The notes: generated by a model from the letters alone, not told the origin. A DNA stretch of 64,000 nt from Flavobacterium lindanitolerans (GCF_002846575.1 NZ_PJND01000008.1:248001-312000), one strand, 5' to 3'; shown: positions 45,334 to 55,181, counted from the first letter of the stretch. Numbers and translations are program-made.

Positions 45334-46413
45334 ATGAAACTTTTAAAAAGCGGCAAATATCACTTATTGAATTTTCTGGGCTGGCAGGTCTATACTTTTA
45401 GCACCTTAACTTTTAGCAAAATTTCTTATGCTAAATTTGCGGATGGCTTGACAACCGCACAACTTAACGCCTTATATTATACACTATGGGAAGGATTTCT
45501 CTGTGCCTTATTAGGATTTGTTTTGTCGTATATAATACTGCTATTCCTTGAAACAAAGTTTAATCTTTCCAACCTAAGAAGAAAAGACTGGTGGAATCTG
45601 TTTTTTGTATTTTCATTGGCACAAATTATTTACCACTTTACTTTATGGCCTTTACTTGACATTCCGGTTATGTATTATTTTGGCAGCAGTAATATTCAAC
45701 ATTTAACGCTGTTGATGAAAATAACAAATGTGCCCGGGTTTCTGGCAGAGTTTCTTGTTTGGCTTTTTATTGTACTGGCAATAAAAATCTATGAATACAT
45801 AAATGAAGTAAAATTCAACAGGCTGAAACTGGAATCTTCCCTGAAAGAATCACAACTCAATTCTTTAAAAGGGCAAATCAATCCGCATTTTATGTTTAAC
45901 AGCTTGAACAATATTCGCGGTCTGATTCTTGAAAACCCTTTAAAATCAAGAGAAATGATTACCCGGCTATCCGAAATGCTTCGATATTCGCTAACCAAAA
46001 ACGACATCAACACAATTGCACTGGAAGAGGAAATTGAAATGGTAGAAAATTTCATTGAAATTTCCAGAATACAGTTAGAAAACCGGTTAAAATATACTCC
46101 TAAAATTGACACCGGTCTTTTAAAAATGGAAATCCCACCCATGATTATCCAAATGCTGATTGAGAATGCCGTAAAACACGGTATAGCAAAGCTCAAAGAG
46201 GGTGGCGAAATTATTCTGGACATTCATAACAATGATAAAGCACTGAAAATTGTAGTATCCAATACCGGAGTCTTAAGTATTGGAGAAGATTCTACGCAGT
46301 TGGGTATTAAAAATATTGAAAAGAGACTGCATCTCATTTATGGAGAAAATGCTAATTTTAAGCTACAGGAAATAGATAATCAAGTCGTTGCAGAAATAAC
46401 CATCCCATTTTAA
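45334..46413 (+). CDS. LytS-type sensor histidine kinase
   Basis: 359 residues. Four predicted membrane helices in the first ~155 residues (about 12-28, 48-71, 85-108, 125-150), then a coiled coil and a His_kinase domain: phospho-acceptor motif QINPHFMFNSLNNIRGLIL, N box IQMLIENAVKHGIAK, and LGIKNIEKRL. Four bases before the LytTR regulator gene, with which it forms a pair. Confidence 0.93.
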   Translation: MKLLKSGKYHLLNFLGWQVYTFSTLTFSKISYAKFADGLTTAQLNALYYTLWEGFLCALLGFVLSYIILLFLETKFNLSNLRRKDWWNLFFVFSLAQIIYHFTLWPLLDIPVMYYFGSSNIQHLTLLMKITNVPGFLAEFLVWLFIVLAIKIYEYINEVKFNRLKLESSLKESQLNSLKGQINPHFMFNSLNNIRGLILENPLKSREMITRLSEMLRYSLTKNDINTIALEEEIEMVENFIEISRIQLENRLKYTPKIDTGLLKMEIPPMIIQMLIENAVKHGIAKLKEGGEIILDIHNNDKALKIVVSNTGVLSIGEDSTQLGIKNIEKRLHLIYGENANFKLQEIDNQVVAEITIPF

Positions 46414-46416
46414 GTC

Positions 46417-47139
46417 ATGAAAAAAATAAAAGCTGTAATAGTTGAAGATTCCCGTCTGGCCCGAAATGAACTGAAAGAGCTTATTAAGAACCATCCGGAA
46501 ATCGAAATTATAGGTGAAGCAGAAAATGTAGACTCCGGCTACCAGCTTATCAACTCTACCCATCCTGATTTGCTTTTTCTCGACATCAATATGCCGGAAA
46601 AAGATGGTTTCCAATTGCTTGAAATGCTAGACAGGGTTCCTATTACCATATTTACAACGGCATTTGATGAATATGCCATAAAATCGTTTGAATATAATGC
46701 TCTGGATTATCTCCTGAAACCTATTAATCCGAAAAGATTTGCCAAAGCCATTGAAAAAGTGAGCCAAAATCTGGTGGAAAAGGAAGAGCGAAACAGTAAA
46801 AAACTCACTCTAAACAACCAAATTTTCTTACGGGATGGTGAGAAATGCTGGTTGGTAAAAATTTCAGATATTTATCTGTTTGAGGTTGACGGAAATTATA
46901 CCAAAATATTTTTCCAGAATGAAAAAGCCATTATCAGTAAATCCTTAAATCAGATTGAAGAAAAATTGCCTGAAGATAATTTTTTCCGTGCCAATCGAAA
47001 CCAGATTATCAATATGGAATATATTGGCAAAATCGACCCGTGGTTTAGCGGCAACCTGCTTGTTCACCTGCCTAAGGACACCAAAGTGGAAATATCAAGA
47101 AGGCAAACCAACAATTTCAAGGAAAAATTAAGTCTGTAA
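46417..47139 (+). CDS. LytTR-family response regulator
   Basis: 240 residues. Receiver domain (1-120) with phospho-Asp in LLFLDINMPEKDG and Lys in DYLLKPINPKRF; LytTR DNA-binding domain (about 135-238) with YLFEVDGNYTKIFFQ and FFRANRNQIINMEYI. Partner of the adjacent LytS-type kinase. Confidence 0.94.
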   Translation: MKKIKAVIVEDSRLARNELKELIKNHPEIEIIGEAENVDSGYQLINSTHPDLLFLDINMPEKDGFQLLEMLDRVPITIFTTAFDEYAIKSFEYNALDYLLKPINPKRFAKAIEKVSQNLVEKEERNSKKLTLNNQIFLRDGEKCWLVKISDIYLFEVDGNYTKIFFQNEKAIISKSLNQIEEKLPEDNFFRANRNQIINMEYIGKIDPWFSGNLLVHLPKDTKVEISRRQTNNFKEKLSL

Positions 47140-47227
47140 TCTACCCGAAATAACTTCAAATATTTTTGTGTTTGCAAGCACTTAAACTTTAAACAATTAA
47201 TGTTATTTTTGTGGAAAATACATTTTT

Positions 47228-48193
47228 ATGCTAAAAGTTGGAGTATTAGGTGCCGGGCATCTAGGAAAAATTCATTTGCGTTTATTACAACAATCTGAAA
47301 AATACGAATTAGTAGGCTTTTATGACCCTAATCAGGAAAATGCCGAAAAAGTAGCCAAAGAATTTGGTTATCAAAAATTCGACACTATCGCAAAACTTAT
47401 CCATGCTGTAGATGTTGTCGATATTGTAACTCCTACCCTTTCCCATTATAAATGTGCCAAGGTAGCCATCAAATCAGGCAAACATGTTTTTTTGGAAAAA
47501 CCCATATCAAATACAGTCGAAGAAGCCGAAGAAATCATTGCTTTGGCTAAAGAATACAACATCAAAGGACAGGTTGGCCATGTAGAACGGTTTAATCCGG
47601 CTTTCAAAGCTACCAAAGCGATGATTGAAAACCCAATGTTTATTGAAACGCACCGTTTGGCTGAATTCAACCCTCGTGGTACTGATGTTCCGGTTGTTTT
47701 AGACCTCATGATTCACGATATTGATGCCATATTGAGTGTTGTAAAATCAAAGGTGAAAAATATAAATGCCAGCGGTGTTTCTGTCATTTCCGATACTCCG
47801 GATATTGCCAATGCGCGTATCGAGTTTGAAAACGGATGCGTGGCAAACCTTACTTCAAGCCGAATTTCATTAAAAAATATGCGCAAGTCGCGTTTTTTCC
47901 AGAAAGACGCCTACATTTCTGTGGATTTTCTGGAGAAAAAATGTGAAGTCGTAAAAATGAAAGACGCTCCGGAAGTACCCGGCGATTTTGATATGATATT
48001 GCAAAATGCGGAAGGTGTTAAAAAACAGATTTACTTTGATAATCCGGACGTAGAAGCGAATAATGCCATTCTTGATGAACTGGAAACTTTTGCAGATGCC
48101 ATCAATAACAACACCACACCAATCGTAACACTGGAAGATGGTACTGAAGCCCTGAGAGTAGCCTACCAAATCATTGATTGCTTCAAAAAATAA
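47228..48193 (+). CDS. Gfo/Idh/MocA-family oxidoreductase
   Basis: 321 residues. Rossmann motif GVLGAGHLGKIHLRLL at the N-terminus and the family motif HVFLEKPISNTVEEAEEI with the catalytic Lys; second domain with GQVGHVERFNPAF and VLDLMIHDIDAI. NAD(P)-dependent sugar or related substrate; exact substrate unknown. A TATTTTTG box lies at 47204-47211. Confidence 0.9.
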   Translation: MLKVGVLGAGHLGKIHLRLLQQSEKYELVGFYDPNQENAEKVAKEFGYQKFDTIAKLIHAVDVVDIVTPTLSHYKCAKVAIKSGKHVFLEKPISNTVEEAEEIIALAKEYNIKGQVGHVERFNPAFKATKAMIENPMFIETHRLAEFNPRGTDVPVVLDLMIHDIDAILSVVKSKVKNINASGVSVISDTPDIANARIEFENGCVANLTSSRISLKNMRKSRFFQKDAYISVDFLEKKCEVVKMKDAPEVPGDFDMILQNAEGVKKQIYFDNPDVEANNAILDELETFADAINNNTTPIVTLEDGTEALRVAYQIIDCFKK

Positions 48194-48222
48194 TTTCAAC
48201 ACTAAATTCAAACCTTTAATAA

Positions 48223-49110
48223 ATGAAAAACATAGCCGTAATCGGAGCCGGAACCATGGGTAACGGAATCGCTCACACCTTTGCACAAAGCGGATTTACA
48301 GTAAAACTAATTGACATTTCAGAAAAGTCATTAGACAAGGGGATGGCAACAATTGCTGCAAACCTTGACCGTATGGTAGCAAAAGGAACTATTACTGAAG
48401 ACGATAAACTAAAGACAATCAGCAATATCATTACCTATACTGATATTAAAGATGGTGTTGTTGGTGTAGACCTTGTAGTAGAAGCAGCAACCGAAAACGT
48501 AGAATTAAAGCTAAACATCTTCAAGCAACTGAACGATGCCTGCTCTCATAACACCATTTTGGCAACCAACACTTCCTCTATTTCTATAACGCAGATAGGT
48601 GCTGTAGTTTCACATCCGGAAAGAGTAATTGGTATGCACTTTATGAATCCGGTGCCAATTATGAAACTAGTTGAAATCATCAGAGGTTACAATACATCTG
48701 ACGAGGTTACAAAAATCATCATGGACCTGTCTGTAAAATTGGGAAAAGTTCCTGTTGAGGTAAACGATTATCCTGGGTTTGTTGCCAACAGAATCCTGAT
48801 GCCAATGATTAACGAATCTATCGAAACCTTATACAACGGAGTAGCCGGAGTTTATGAAATCGACACCGTAATGAAACTGGGAATGGCTCATCCAATGGGA
48901 CCATTGCAATTGGCTGACTTTATTGGCCTTGATGTTTGCCTTGCCATATTGAACGTAATGTATGAAGGCTTTAAAAATCCAAAATATGCACCATGCCCTC
49001 TTTTAGTGAATATGGTAAGAGCCGGAAAATTAGGAGTGAAATCCGGAGAAGGTTTCTATGACTATTCAGAATCCAAAAAAGCTGAAAAAGTAGCAAAACA
49101 ATTTATATAA
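48223..49110 (+). CDS. 3-hydroxybutyryl-CoA dehydrogenase
   Basis: 295 residues, single-domain 3-hydroxyacyl-CoA dehydrogenase. NAD site AVIGAGTMGNGIAHTFAQSG; active-site region MHFMNPVPIMKLVEIIRG (His/Asn) and NDYPGFVANRILMPMINE. Reversible oxidation of 3-hydroxybutyryl-CoA to acetoacetyl-CoA. 29 bases after the oxidoreductase gene, so possibly co-transcribed. Confidence 0.94.
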   Translation: MKNIAVIGAGTMGNGIAHTFAQSGFTVKLIDISEKSLDKGMATIAANLDRMVAKGTITEDDKLKTISNIITYTDIKDGVVGVDLVVEAATENVELKLNIFKQLNDACSHNTILATNTSSISITQIGAVVSHPERVIGMHFMNPVPIMKLVEIIRGYNTSDEVTKIIMDLSVKLGKVPVEVNDYPGFVANRILMPMINESIETLYNGVAGVYEIDTVMKLGMAHPMGPLQLADFIGLDVCLAILNVMYEGFKNPKYAPCPLLVNMVRAGKLGVKSGEGFYDYSESKKAEKVAKQFI

Positions 49111-49139
49111 TGTTTTAAAGTTTTAAAGTCTGAAAGTTT

Positions 49140-49185
49140 AAAGTCTAAAGTAGGAAAGATTCTTATTTTAGACTTTTGGTTTTTG
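49140..49185 (+). terminator. Weak terminator after the hydroxybutyryl-CoA dehydrogenase gene
   Basis: Ten-base stem aaagtctaaa / tttagacttt with a 17-base loop, followed by a T-rich stretch. Confidence 0.45.
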
Positions 49186-49255
49186 ATTTTAGATTTTAGA
49201 TTTATGTTTTTAGAGTGGATTAGTTTTATAAATGAATTTATTTACATATAAACCA

Positions 49256-49334
49256 AACTATCCACTATCCCTTATCAACTATCCACCACTATAAACTATC
49301 CACTTTCAACTATCCACTTTCAACTATCCACTAT
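49256..49334. repeat. Short tandem repeats AACTATCCAC
   Basis: Six or more copies of ctatccac in 79 bases, two of them as exact 14-base units (aactatccactttc). Located directly upstream of the DUF1015 gene. No spacers of uniform length, so not a CRISPR array. Confidence 0.85.
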
Positions 49335-49343
49335 ATTACACTT

Positions 49344-50561
49344 ATGGCAAAAATAATTCCTTTTAAAGCAGTACGTCCTACACGCGACAAAGTGAGCCTG
49401 GTGACTTCGCGCTCCTATGACGAGTATTCGCCGGCTGAACTGGCTTCGCAATTGGATTTTAATCCGTTTTCATTTTTACATGTCCTGAATCCTGCTTATG
49501 TAAATCAGCAGAAAATAGGACTTGAAAAAAGATTTAAGCTGGTTGCCCAAAAATATCACGACTTTAAAGAGGAAGATGTGCTAATCAAGGAAGAAAAACC
49601 TGTTTTCTTTCTGTATGAGATACAAACCAAAACACAGACTTTTACAGGAATAATTGCAGGAACGAGTATTGAAGATTACCAAAATAATGTCATCAAAAAA
49701 CACGAAGATACATTACAATACCGCGTAGAACTTTTTAAAGATTATCTTCATAGCACAGGATTTAATACCGAACCGGTTCTGATTACCTATCCTGACGATG
49801 CCGAATTGACTAATTGGATACTTGAAAAAAAACAGGCTGATTCGCTTTATGAGTTCTCTACAACCAAAAGGGAAAAACACATTCTTTGGAAGATTGAAAC
49901 TCCTGAAGAAATTTCATGGTTGCAGGAAAAATTTGCCGCTATAGGCAATGTGTATATTGCTGACGGACATCATAGGTCTGCTTCTGCTGAATTGTTATAT
50001 GAAGAAGACAAAGCTTCCGGAAATGAGAATCTCAACTATTTTATGAGCTTTCTGATTGCTGAGAGCAACGTTAAGATATATGAATACAACAGGATTATCC
50101 GCGATTTGAACGGACATTCTAAGGAAGATTTTCTTGCCCTTTTATCCAATGAATTCTGGATTAAAAATAAAGAGCAGGAATTATGGAAGCCAACTAAAAA
50201 GTTTGAATTCGGGATGTATCTCGACAACGAGTTTTACTCCCTGATTTTAAAAGACGGGCATAGTTTTTCTTCTGTTTTGGAGAGTCTTGACGCACAGATT
50301 TTATATACAAAAGTGCTACATCCTATTCTTGGCATTACCGATTTGAGAAATGATGAACGGATTGATTATATTCCCGGAAAACAATCTATAGTGACGATAA
50401 AAGAAGTGATTGATGAAGGTGAATTTGAATTAGGATTTATGCTTTTTCCAACCGATATTTCTGAAATTAAAGAACTGGCAGACAACAACCTGATTATGCC
50501 TCCAAAAAGTACCTATATCGACCCGAAATTTAGAAGCGGATTGGTGGTTTATGAATTATAA
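49344..50561 (+). CDS. DUF1015 family protein
   Basis: 405 residues. Characteristic start KIIPFKAVRPTRDKVSLV and motif NVYIADGHHRSASAELLYEE, followed by FMSFLIAESNVKIYEYNRII. A conserved bacterial family annotated as SerB-cluster or putative HTH protein without a defined role. It overlaps or abuts the YggS gene, so the two are co-transcribed. Confidence 0.88.
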   Translation: MAKIIPFKAVRPTRDKVSLVTSRSYDEYSPAELASQLDFNPFSFLHVLNPAYVNQQKIGLEKRFKLVAQKYHDFKEEDVLIKEEKPVFFLYEIQTKTQTFTGIIAGTSIEDYQNNVIKKHEDTLQYRVELFKDYLHSTGFNTEPVLITYPDDAELTNWILEKKQADSLYEFSTTKREKHILWKIETPEEISWLQEKFAAIGNVYIADGHHRSASAELLYEEDKASGNENLNYFMSFLIAESNVKIYEYNRIIRDLNGHSKEDFLALLSNEFWIKNKEQELWKPTKKFEFGMYLDNEFYSLILKDGHSFSSVLESLDAQILYTKVLHPILGITDLRNDERIDYIPGKQSIVTIKEVIDEGEFELGFMLFPTDISEIKELADNNLIMPPKSTYIDPKFRSGLVVYEL

Positions 50562-50571
50562 TCTTTTTAAA

Positions 50572-51234
50572 ATGTCAATAAAAAATAACCTTCTTGAAAT
50601 AAAAGCCACATTGCCGGACAATGTAACGCTTGTTGCAGTTTCCAAAACAAAACCGGTGTCTGACTTAATGGAAGCCTATGAAGCCGGACAACGTGTTTTT
50701 GGCGAAAACAAGATTCAGGAAATGGCTGAAAAGTTTGAGCAGATGCCAAAAGATATCGAATGGCATATGATTGGACATGTCCAAACCAACAAGGTCAAAT
50801 TTATGGCATCATTTGTGAGTCTGGTTCACGGCGTTGACAGTTTGCGGTTATTGGAAGAAATCAACAAACAGGCCCTAAAAAACAATCGGGTTATTGACTG
50901 CCTGTTACAGGTTCATATTGCGGAAGAAGAAACAAAATTCGGTTTAAGCGAATCAGAACTTAACGAATTATTGCAATCGGAATCTTTTAGCCAGTTAAAA
51001 AACATAAAAATCAAAGGTTTGATGGGAATGGCAACATTCACTGACAACCAAAACCAAATCGAAAAAGAATTCAAGCATTTGAAATCTGTTTTTGACCGAC
51101 TGTCCCAAACTCAAAAAACCGGCAATTACGAAATGAAAATACTTTCCATGGGAATGTCCGGCGATTATCAGCTGGCAATTGAATGCGGAAGTACAATGGT
51201 TCGGATTGGAAGTAGTATCTTTGGAACAAGATAA
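50572..51234 (+). CDS. YggS-family pyridoxal-phosphate-binding protein
   Basis: 220 residues from MSIKNNLLEIKATL; a start at 50551 is also open but would overlap the previous gene. PLP Lys in VTLVAVSKTKPVSDLM, then FGENKIQEMAEKFEQ, EWHMIGHVQTNKVK and LSMGMSGDYQLAIECGSTMVRIG (two motifs in one region). PLP homeostasis protein (PROSC group). Confidence 0.94.
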   Translation: MSIKNNLLEIKATLPDNVTLVAVSKTKPVSDLMEAYEAGQRVFGENKIQEMAEKFEQMPKDIEWHMIGHVQTNKVKFMASFVSLVHGVDSLRLLEEINKQALKNNRVIDCLLQVHIAEEETKFGLSESELNELLQSESFSQLKNIKIKGLMGMATFTDNQNQIEKEFKHLKSVFDRLSQTQKTGNYEMKILSMGMSGDYQLAIECGSTMVRIGSSIFGTR

Positions 51235-51285
51235 TTAAATAATCCTGCAGCAATGTTGCAGACTAACAGAAACGCATAAAAGAAT

Positions 51286-52647
51286 TTGTACGCAATATTA
51301 GACATAGAAACAACCGGCGGCCAATATAATGAAGAAGGAATTACGGAAATTGCTATCTATAAATTTGACGGACATGAAGTCGTTGACCAGTTCATCAGTC
51401 TTGTCAATCCTGAAAAGGCAATACAGCCCTTTGTAGTAAAATTAACCGGCATTAACAATGCCATGTTAAGCAGCGCTCCTAAGTTTTATGAAATTGCAAA
51501 GCGTATTATTGAAATTACGGACGATTGTATAATCGTAGCCCATAATGCTCAATTTGATTACAGAATTTTGCGTACAGAATTCACCCGTCTTGGTTATGAC
51601 TACCAACGCAAGAATCTTTGCACTGTTGAATTATCCAAAAAACTGATTCCTGACCAGGTTTCCTACAGCTTAGGAAAATTAGTTCGTGCATTAGGCATTC
51701 CTATGGCCGACAGACATAGAGCTACCGGTGATGCTATGGCAACTGTAAAGCTCTTTAAAATGCTTTTGGCCAAAGACCTTGAAAAAGAAATTGTCAAGAG
51801 TTTTGTCAAAACCGAAATTGAAAAAGGACTTACTCCAAAACTTCTCGATATCGTATCAAAATTACCTTCCACCACAGGAATTTATTATATCCATAAAGAA
51901 AATGGTGACCTGATTTATATTGGAAAAAGCAGAAATATCAAAAAACGCGTCAATCAGCATTTTACCGGAAGTTCTTCCAAATCTAAAAAAATACAGCTGG
52001 AAGTTTTTGACGTGACCTATGAAGAAACCGGAAGCGAACTGATAGCACTTTTAAAAGAGGCAGAAGAAATCAAAATCAACAAGCCTAAATACAACCGTTC
52101 CCTAAAGAAAACCATCTTTCCCTGGTCACTTTATCAAGAGAAGGATTTGAATGGTTATATTGCTTTAAGAATCCAAAAAACAGATGCCCGGAAAAAGGAA
52201 CTGGCTTCATTTTCAAGTCCTGCAGAAGCCCAAAGTGTCTTGTTCAAGATAACGGACAGTTATCAGCTTTGCCAGAAAATAAACGGTCTTGAAACTGTAA
52301 AAAGCCACTGTTTTCCATATGAGCTCAATCAATGTAATGGTGCCTGTATTCAAAAAGAATCATCAGAAGAATATAACATCCGCGTAGAAAGCTTTTTTGA
52401 AAATAACGAGTACCAAAAGCAGAATATGATAATCATTGACAGAGGAAGAAATATTCAGGAAAGAAGTGCCATACTTATTGAAGATGGGATTTTCAAAGGC
52501 TATGCTTTCTTTGACCTCAATTATCAGGTAAATAATATCGACATCCTGAAAAATATTATCATCCCGATGAAAAGCAACCGGGATTCTAAAAATATAATTT
52601 TGAGCTATCTCAAAAAAAAGAAAGTCCTTAAAACCTTATCTTTTTAA
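51286..52647 (+). CDS. DnaQ-type exonuclease fused to GIY-YIG (UvrC-like) nuclease
   Basis: 453 residues, starting at TTG (51286). The N-terminal DEDDh exonuclease (about 1-165) has YAILDIETTG (Asp6, Glu8), AHNAQFDYRIL and HRATGDAMAT. A GIY-YIG domain follows (about 195-285: TTGIYYIHKENGDLIYIGKS). The C-terminal part resembles the UvrC/Cho region with a short CxxxxxC segment (CFPYELNQCNGACI). No UvrC helix-hairpin-helix domain is present. This exonuclease/Cho-like fusion is known in many bacteria; a role in DNA repair is likely. Confidence 0.9.
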   Translation: MYAILDIETTGGQYNEEGITEIAIYKFDGHEVVDQFISLVNPEKAIQPFVVKLTGINNAMLSSAPKFYEIAKRIIEITDDCIIVAHNAQFDYRILRTEFTRLGYDYQRKNLCTVELSKKLIPDQVSYSLGKLVRALGIPMADRHRATGDAMATVKLFKMLLAKDLEKEIVKSFVKTEIEKGLTPKLLDIVSKLPSTTGIYYIHKENGDLIYIGKSRNIKKRVNQHFTGSSSKSKKIQLEVFDVTYEETGSELIALLKEAEEIKINKPKYNRSLKKTIFPWSLYQEKDLNGYIALRIQKTDARKKELASFSSPAEAQSVLFKITDSYQLCQKINGLETVKSHCFPYELNQCNGACIQKESSEEYNIRVESFFENNEYQKQNMIIIDRGRNIQERSAILIEDGIFKGYAFFDLNYQVNNIDILKNIIIPMKSNRDSKNIILSYLKKKKVLKTLSF

Positions 52648-52686
52648 GACTTTTAGTAAATTTGATGTAAATCGACAACTACTGAT

Positions 52687-53505
52687 TTGGAAATCACTAA
52701 AACAGAAAGGCTACGAAATAAGCTTCATGAAATTATCTATGAAGCCGATACTCCGTTTGGTAAACTTTTCGACCTCTTTCTGTTATTGTTGATTATTGTA
52801 AGTATTGTTGCCGTAATGCTCGAAAGCGTTGTCACAATACGATTGATATATGGTCAGGAACTGGCAGTAATTGAGTGGATTGTCACTATTTTTTTCACGC
52901 TTGAATACATAGGGAGAGTAATTGCAGTCAAAAAACCTTTAAAGTATATTTTCAGCTTTTACGGGATTATTGATTTGCTGGCTACCCTACCTACTTACAT
53001 TGACCTGCTTTTTCCGGGATTGCACTTTCTTGTTTCCTTACGCGCCGTCAGACTGCTTCGAATTTTCCGAATCTTAAAACTCGTACATTTTGTTGGGGCG
53101 TCAAATCAGCTGGTACGTGCCTTAAAAAAAAGCCGGTTAAAGATTGCCGTTTTTCTCTTTAGTGTTATCGTACTTTGTATTATTCTGGGAACAATCATGT
53201 ATATGATTGAAGGCCCCGAAAGCGGCTTTACCAGTATTCCTATGAGTATTTACTGGACTATAGTTACTTTAACTACGGTGGGTTTTGGCGATATTACGCC
53301 GATTACACCATTGGGGCAATTTGTTTCTATGATAATTATGATTTTAGGATATGGTATCATTGCCGTACCAACCGGATTGGTCACGGCCGAATTTATGTCA
53401 AAAGACAAGACGGTGCATCAAAACACTCAGGTTTGCCCTAATTGCAGTGCAGACCATCATAGAGACGATGCGAAATATTGTTACCATTGCGGCCATAGCT
53501 TATGA
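52687..53505 (+). CDS. Voltage-gated potassium channel-like protein with C-terminal zinc ribbon
   Basis: 272 residues, TTG start at 52687 (no better start upstream of the first helix). Six membrane helices: S1 about 27-48, S2 64-84, S3 92-112, S4 with regularly spaced Arg (RAVRLLRIFRILKLV), S5 155-178, S6 220-238. The pore loop carries the K+ filter TTVGFGD. After S6 there is a short basic stretch and a C-terminal zinc ribbon CPNC-x14-CYHC. It overlaps miaA by 4 bases (ATGA). Confidence 0.9.
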   Translation: MEITKTERLRNKLHEIIYEADTPFGKLFDLFLLLLIIVSIVAVMLESVVTIRLIYGQELAVIEWIVTIFFTLEYIGRVIAVKKPLKYIFSFYGIIDLLATLPTYIDLLFPGLHFLVSLRAVRLLRIFRILKLVHFVGASNQLVRALKKSRLKIAVFLFSVIVLCIILGTIMYMIEGPESGFTSIPMSIYWTIVTLTTVGFGDITPITPLGQFVSMIIMILGYGIIAVPTGLVTAEFMSKDKTVHQNTQVCPNCSADHHRDDAKYCYHCGHSL

Positions 53506-54428
53506 AATACCTGATTACCATTATCGGCCCAACAGCCATTGGCAAAACCGCCTTAAGTATCCAACTTGCCAAAAGTTTTAATTGTGATATTATTTCATGC
53601 GATTCACGTCAGTTTTTCAAAGAAATGGCTATTGGTACGGCTGTTCCTTCAAAAGAAGAACTCGATGCTGCTGCGCATCATTTCATCCAGAATAAATCTA
53701 TTCTTGAAAATTATACGGTAGGCGATTTTGAACGGGAAGCCATCAGTCTGCTGGATAAATTATACGAAACGAACGATTGTGCCGTATTAGTTGGCGGTTC
53801 CGGGTTATATGTGGATGCCATACTTAAAGGATTTGATAGTTTTCCGGAAATTGACCCGTCCATACGGAAAGAAATTATATCAAACTATGAAAAATCAGGC
53901 ATTAGCTATCTGCAGCAGGAATTAGAAAAACTGGATAAAACTTATTTTGATACTCTTTCAAAAGAAAATCCCCAAACCTTGCAAAATCCCCAAAGGTTGA
54001 TGCGTTTTGTGGAAGTATCTATCGGAACCGGTAAGCCGTATTCTTCCTTCCTGAACCGGAAAAAGAACACCCGAAACTTCACTCCAATTATAATTGGACT
54101 GGAAGCGGAACGTGCTGAAATGTACGAACGAATCAATCTGCGGGTGAGCCTTATGATGCAAGCCGGATTATTAAAAGAAGCCGAAAGACTCTATCCAAAC
54201 AAAAACCTGAATGCATTACAAACTGTTGGCTATCGCGAACTGTTCAGCTATTTTGACGGCGATAGTACTTTGGATTTTGCCGTTGAGGAAATCAAAAAAA
54301 ATACGCGGCATTTTGCCAAACGCCAGATGACGTGGTTTAAAAGAACAGAAAATGTTAAATGGTTTGACTACAAAACTGATTTTAATGTAATTTTAGAGTA
54401 CGTTAAAGAAACTATTAAAACATCCTAA
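53502..54428 (+). CDS. miaA: tRNA dimethylallyltransferase MiaA
   Basis: 308 residues. Adds the isopentenyl group to A37 of tRNAs reading UNN codons, the substrate later hydroxylated by MiaE (9875). Motifs: IIGPTAIGKTALSIQLA (P-loop), ISCDSRQFFKEMAIGTA and GGSGLYVDAIL; QTVGYRELFSYFDG. Overlaps the channel gene by 4 bases and precedes the thioesterase by 12. Confidence 0.97.
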   Translation: MKYLITIIGPTAIGKTALSIQLAKSFNCDIISCDSRQFFKEMAIGTAVPSKEELDAAAHHFIQNKSILENYTVGDFEREAISLLDKLYETNDCAVLVGGSGLYVDAILKGFDSFPEIDPSIRKEIISNYEKSGISYLQQELEKLDKTYFDTLSKENPQTLQNPQRLMRFVEVSIGTGKPYSSFLNRKKNTRNFTPIIIGLEAERAEMYERINLRVSLMMQAGLLKEAERLYPNKNLNALQTVGYRELFSYFDGDSTLDFAVEEIKKNTRHFAKRQMTWFKRTENVKWFDYKTDFNVILEYVKETIKTS

Positions 54429-54440
54429 AACCAATTATCT

Positions 54441-55181
54441 ATGCCATTAAGCCCAAATTTTACATCCGTTTACAGCCGTGACTGGGAGTTGAATTTTACC
54501 CACTGTACTCCTAACGGTTATCTTAAATATACAGACCTGTGCAACCTGTTGCAACTTACGGCAGGCGACCATGCCGATATTGGCGGTATCAGTTTTACTG
54601 ATATGCAACAGCACAATCAGGCCTGGGTATTAAGTAGGATGAAATTGGAGATTGAATCGCTGCCGAAATGGAGAGATATTGTCACTGTAAAGACCTGGAT
54701 AGTTTCTTTAGAGAATTCACGTTCCGTAAGGGCTTTGGAAATGCACGTTAACGGTAAAAAAGTGATTGGCTGCGAAACCTATTGGGCCGTTTTTAATACC
54801 AAATTACGCCGACCGGAAACTTTGGCTCTTCCACATGAGCATTTTAAAAAATATCCTGAACGATTGGCTACCGAAGAACGGGTAAAGAAAATTGACCTTC
54901 CGGATTCTATGAAAAAAATAGCAGAACGAAAAGTCGTACTTTCCGATTTGGATATTGTCAATCATGTGAATAATGTAAAATATCTGGAATGGTGCCTCGA
55001 CCTTGTCAATCCAAAATCCATTCTGAAACAGCAATTGAAAAGCTTTGACATGAATTTTATGAAGGAACTCGTACTTGGTGATGAAGTAGCAATTGACGAG
55101 GCTACTGATACTAACCCATCTATCTTTTCCATTAACAAAAACGGAAAACCTTGTTTTGCCCTGAAATTGGATTGGAAATAA
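54441..55181 (+). CDS. Acyl-ACP thioesterase
   Basis: 246 residues, double hot-dog fold. Motifs WELNFTHCTPNGYLKYTDLC, VTVKTWIVSLENSRSVRALE and the second-domain DLDIVNHVNNVKYLEWCLD (catalytic Asn/His). Releases fatty acids from acyl carrier protein. Third gene of the channel-miaA-thioesterase run. Confidence 0.92.
   Translation: MPLSPNFTSVYSRDWELNFTHCTPNGYLKYTDLCNLLQLTAGDHADIGGISFTDMQQHNQAWVLSRMKLEIESLPKWRDIVTVKTWIVSLENSRSVRALEMHVNGKKVIGCETYWAVFNTKLRRPETLALPHEHFKKYPERLATEERVKKIDLPDSMKKIAERKVVLSDLDIVNHVNNVKYLEWCLDLVNPKSILKQQLKSFDMNFMKELVLGDEVAIDEATDTNPSIFSINKNGKPCFALKLDWK

Noticed and set aside
49256..49334. Tandem repeats as a CRISPR array
   Set aside because: Units are 8-14 bases with irregular spacing and no unique spacers.
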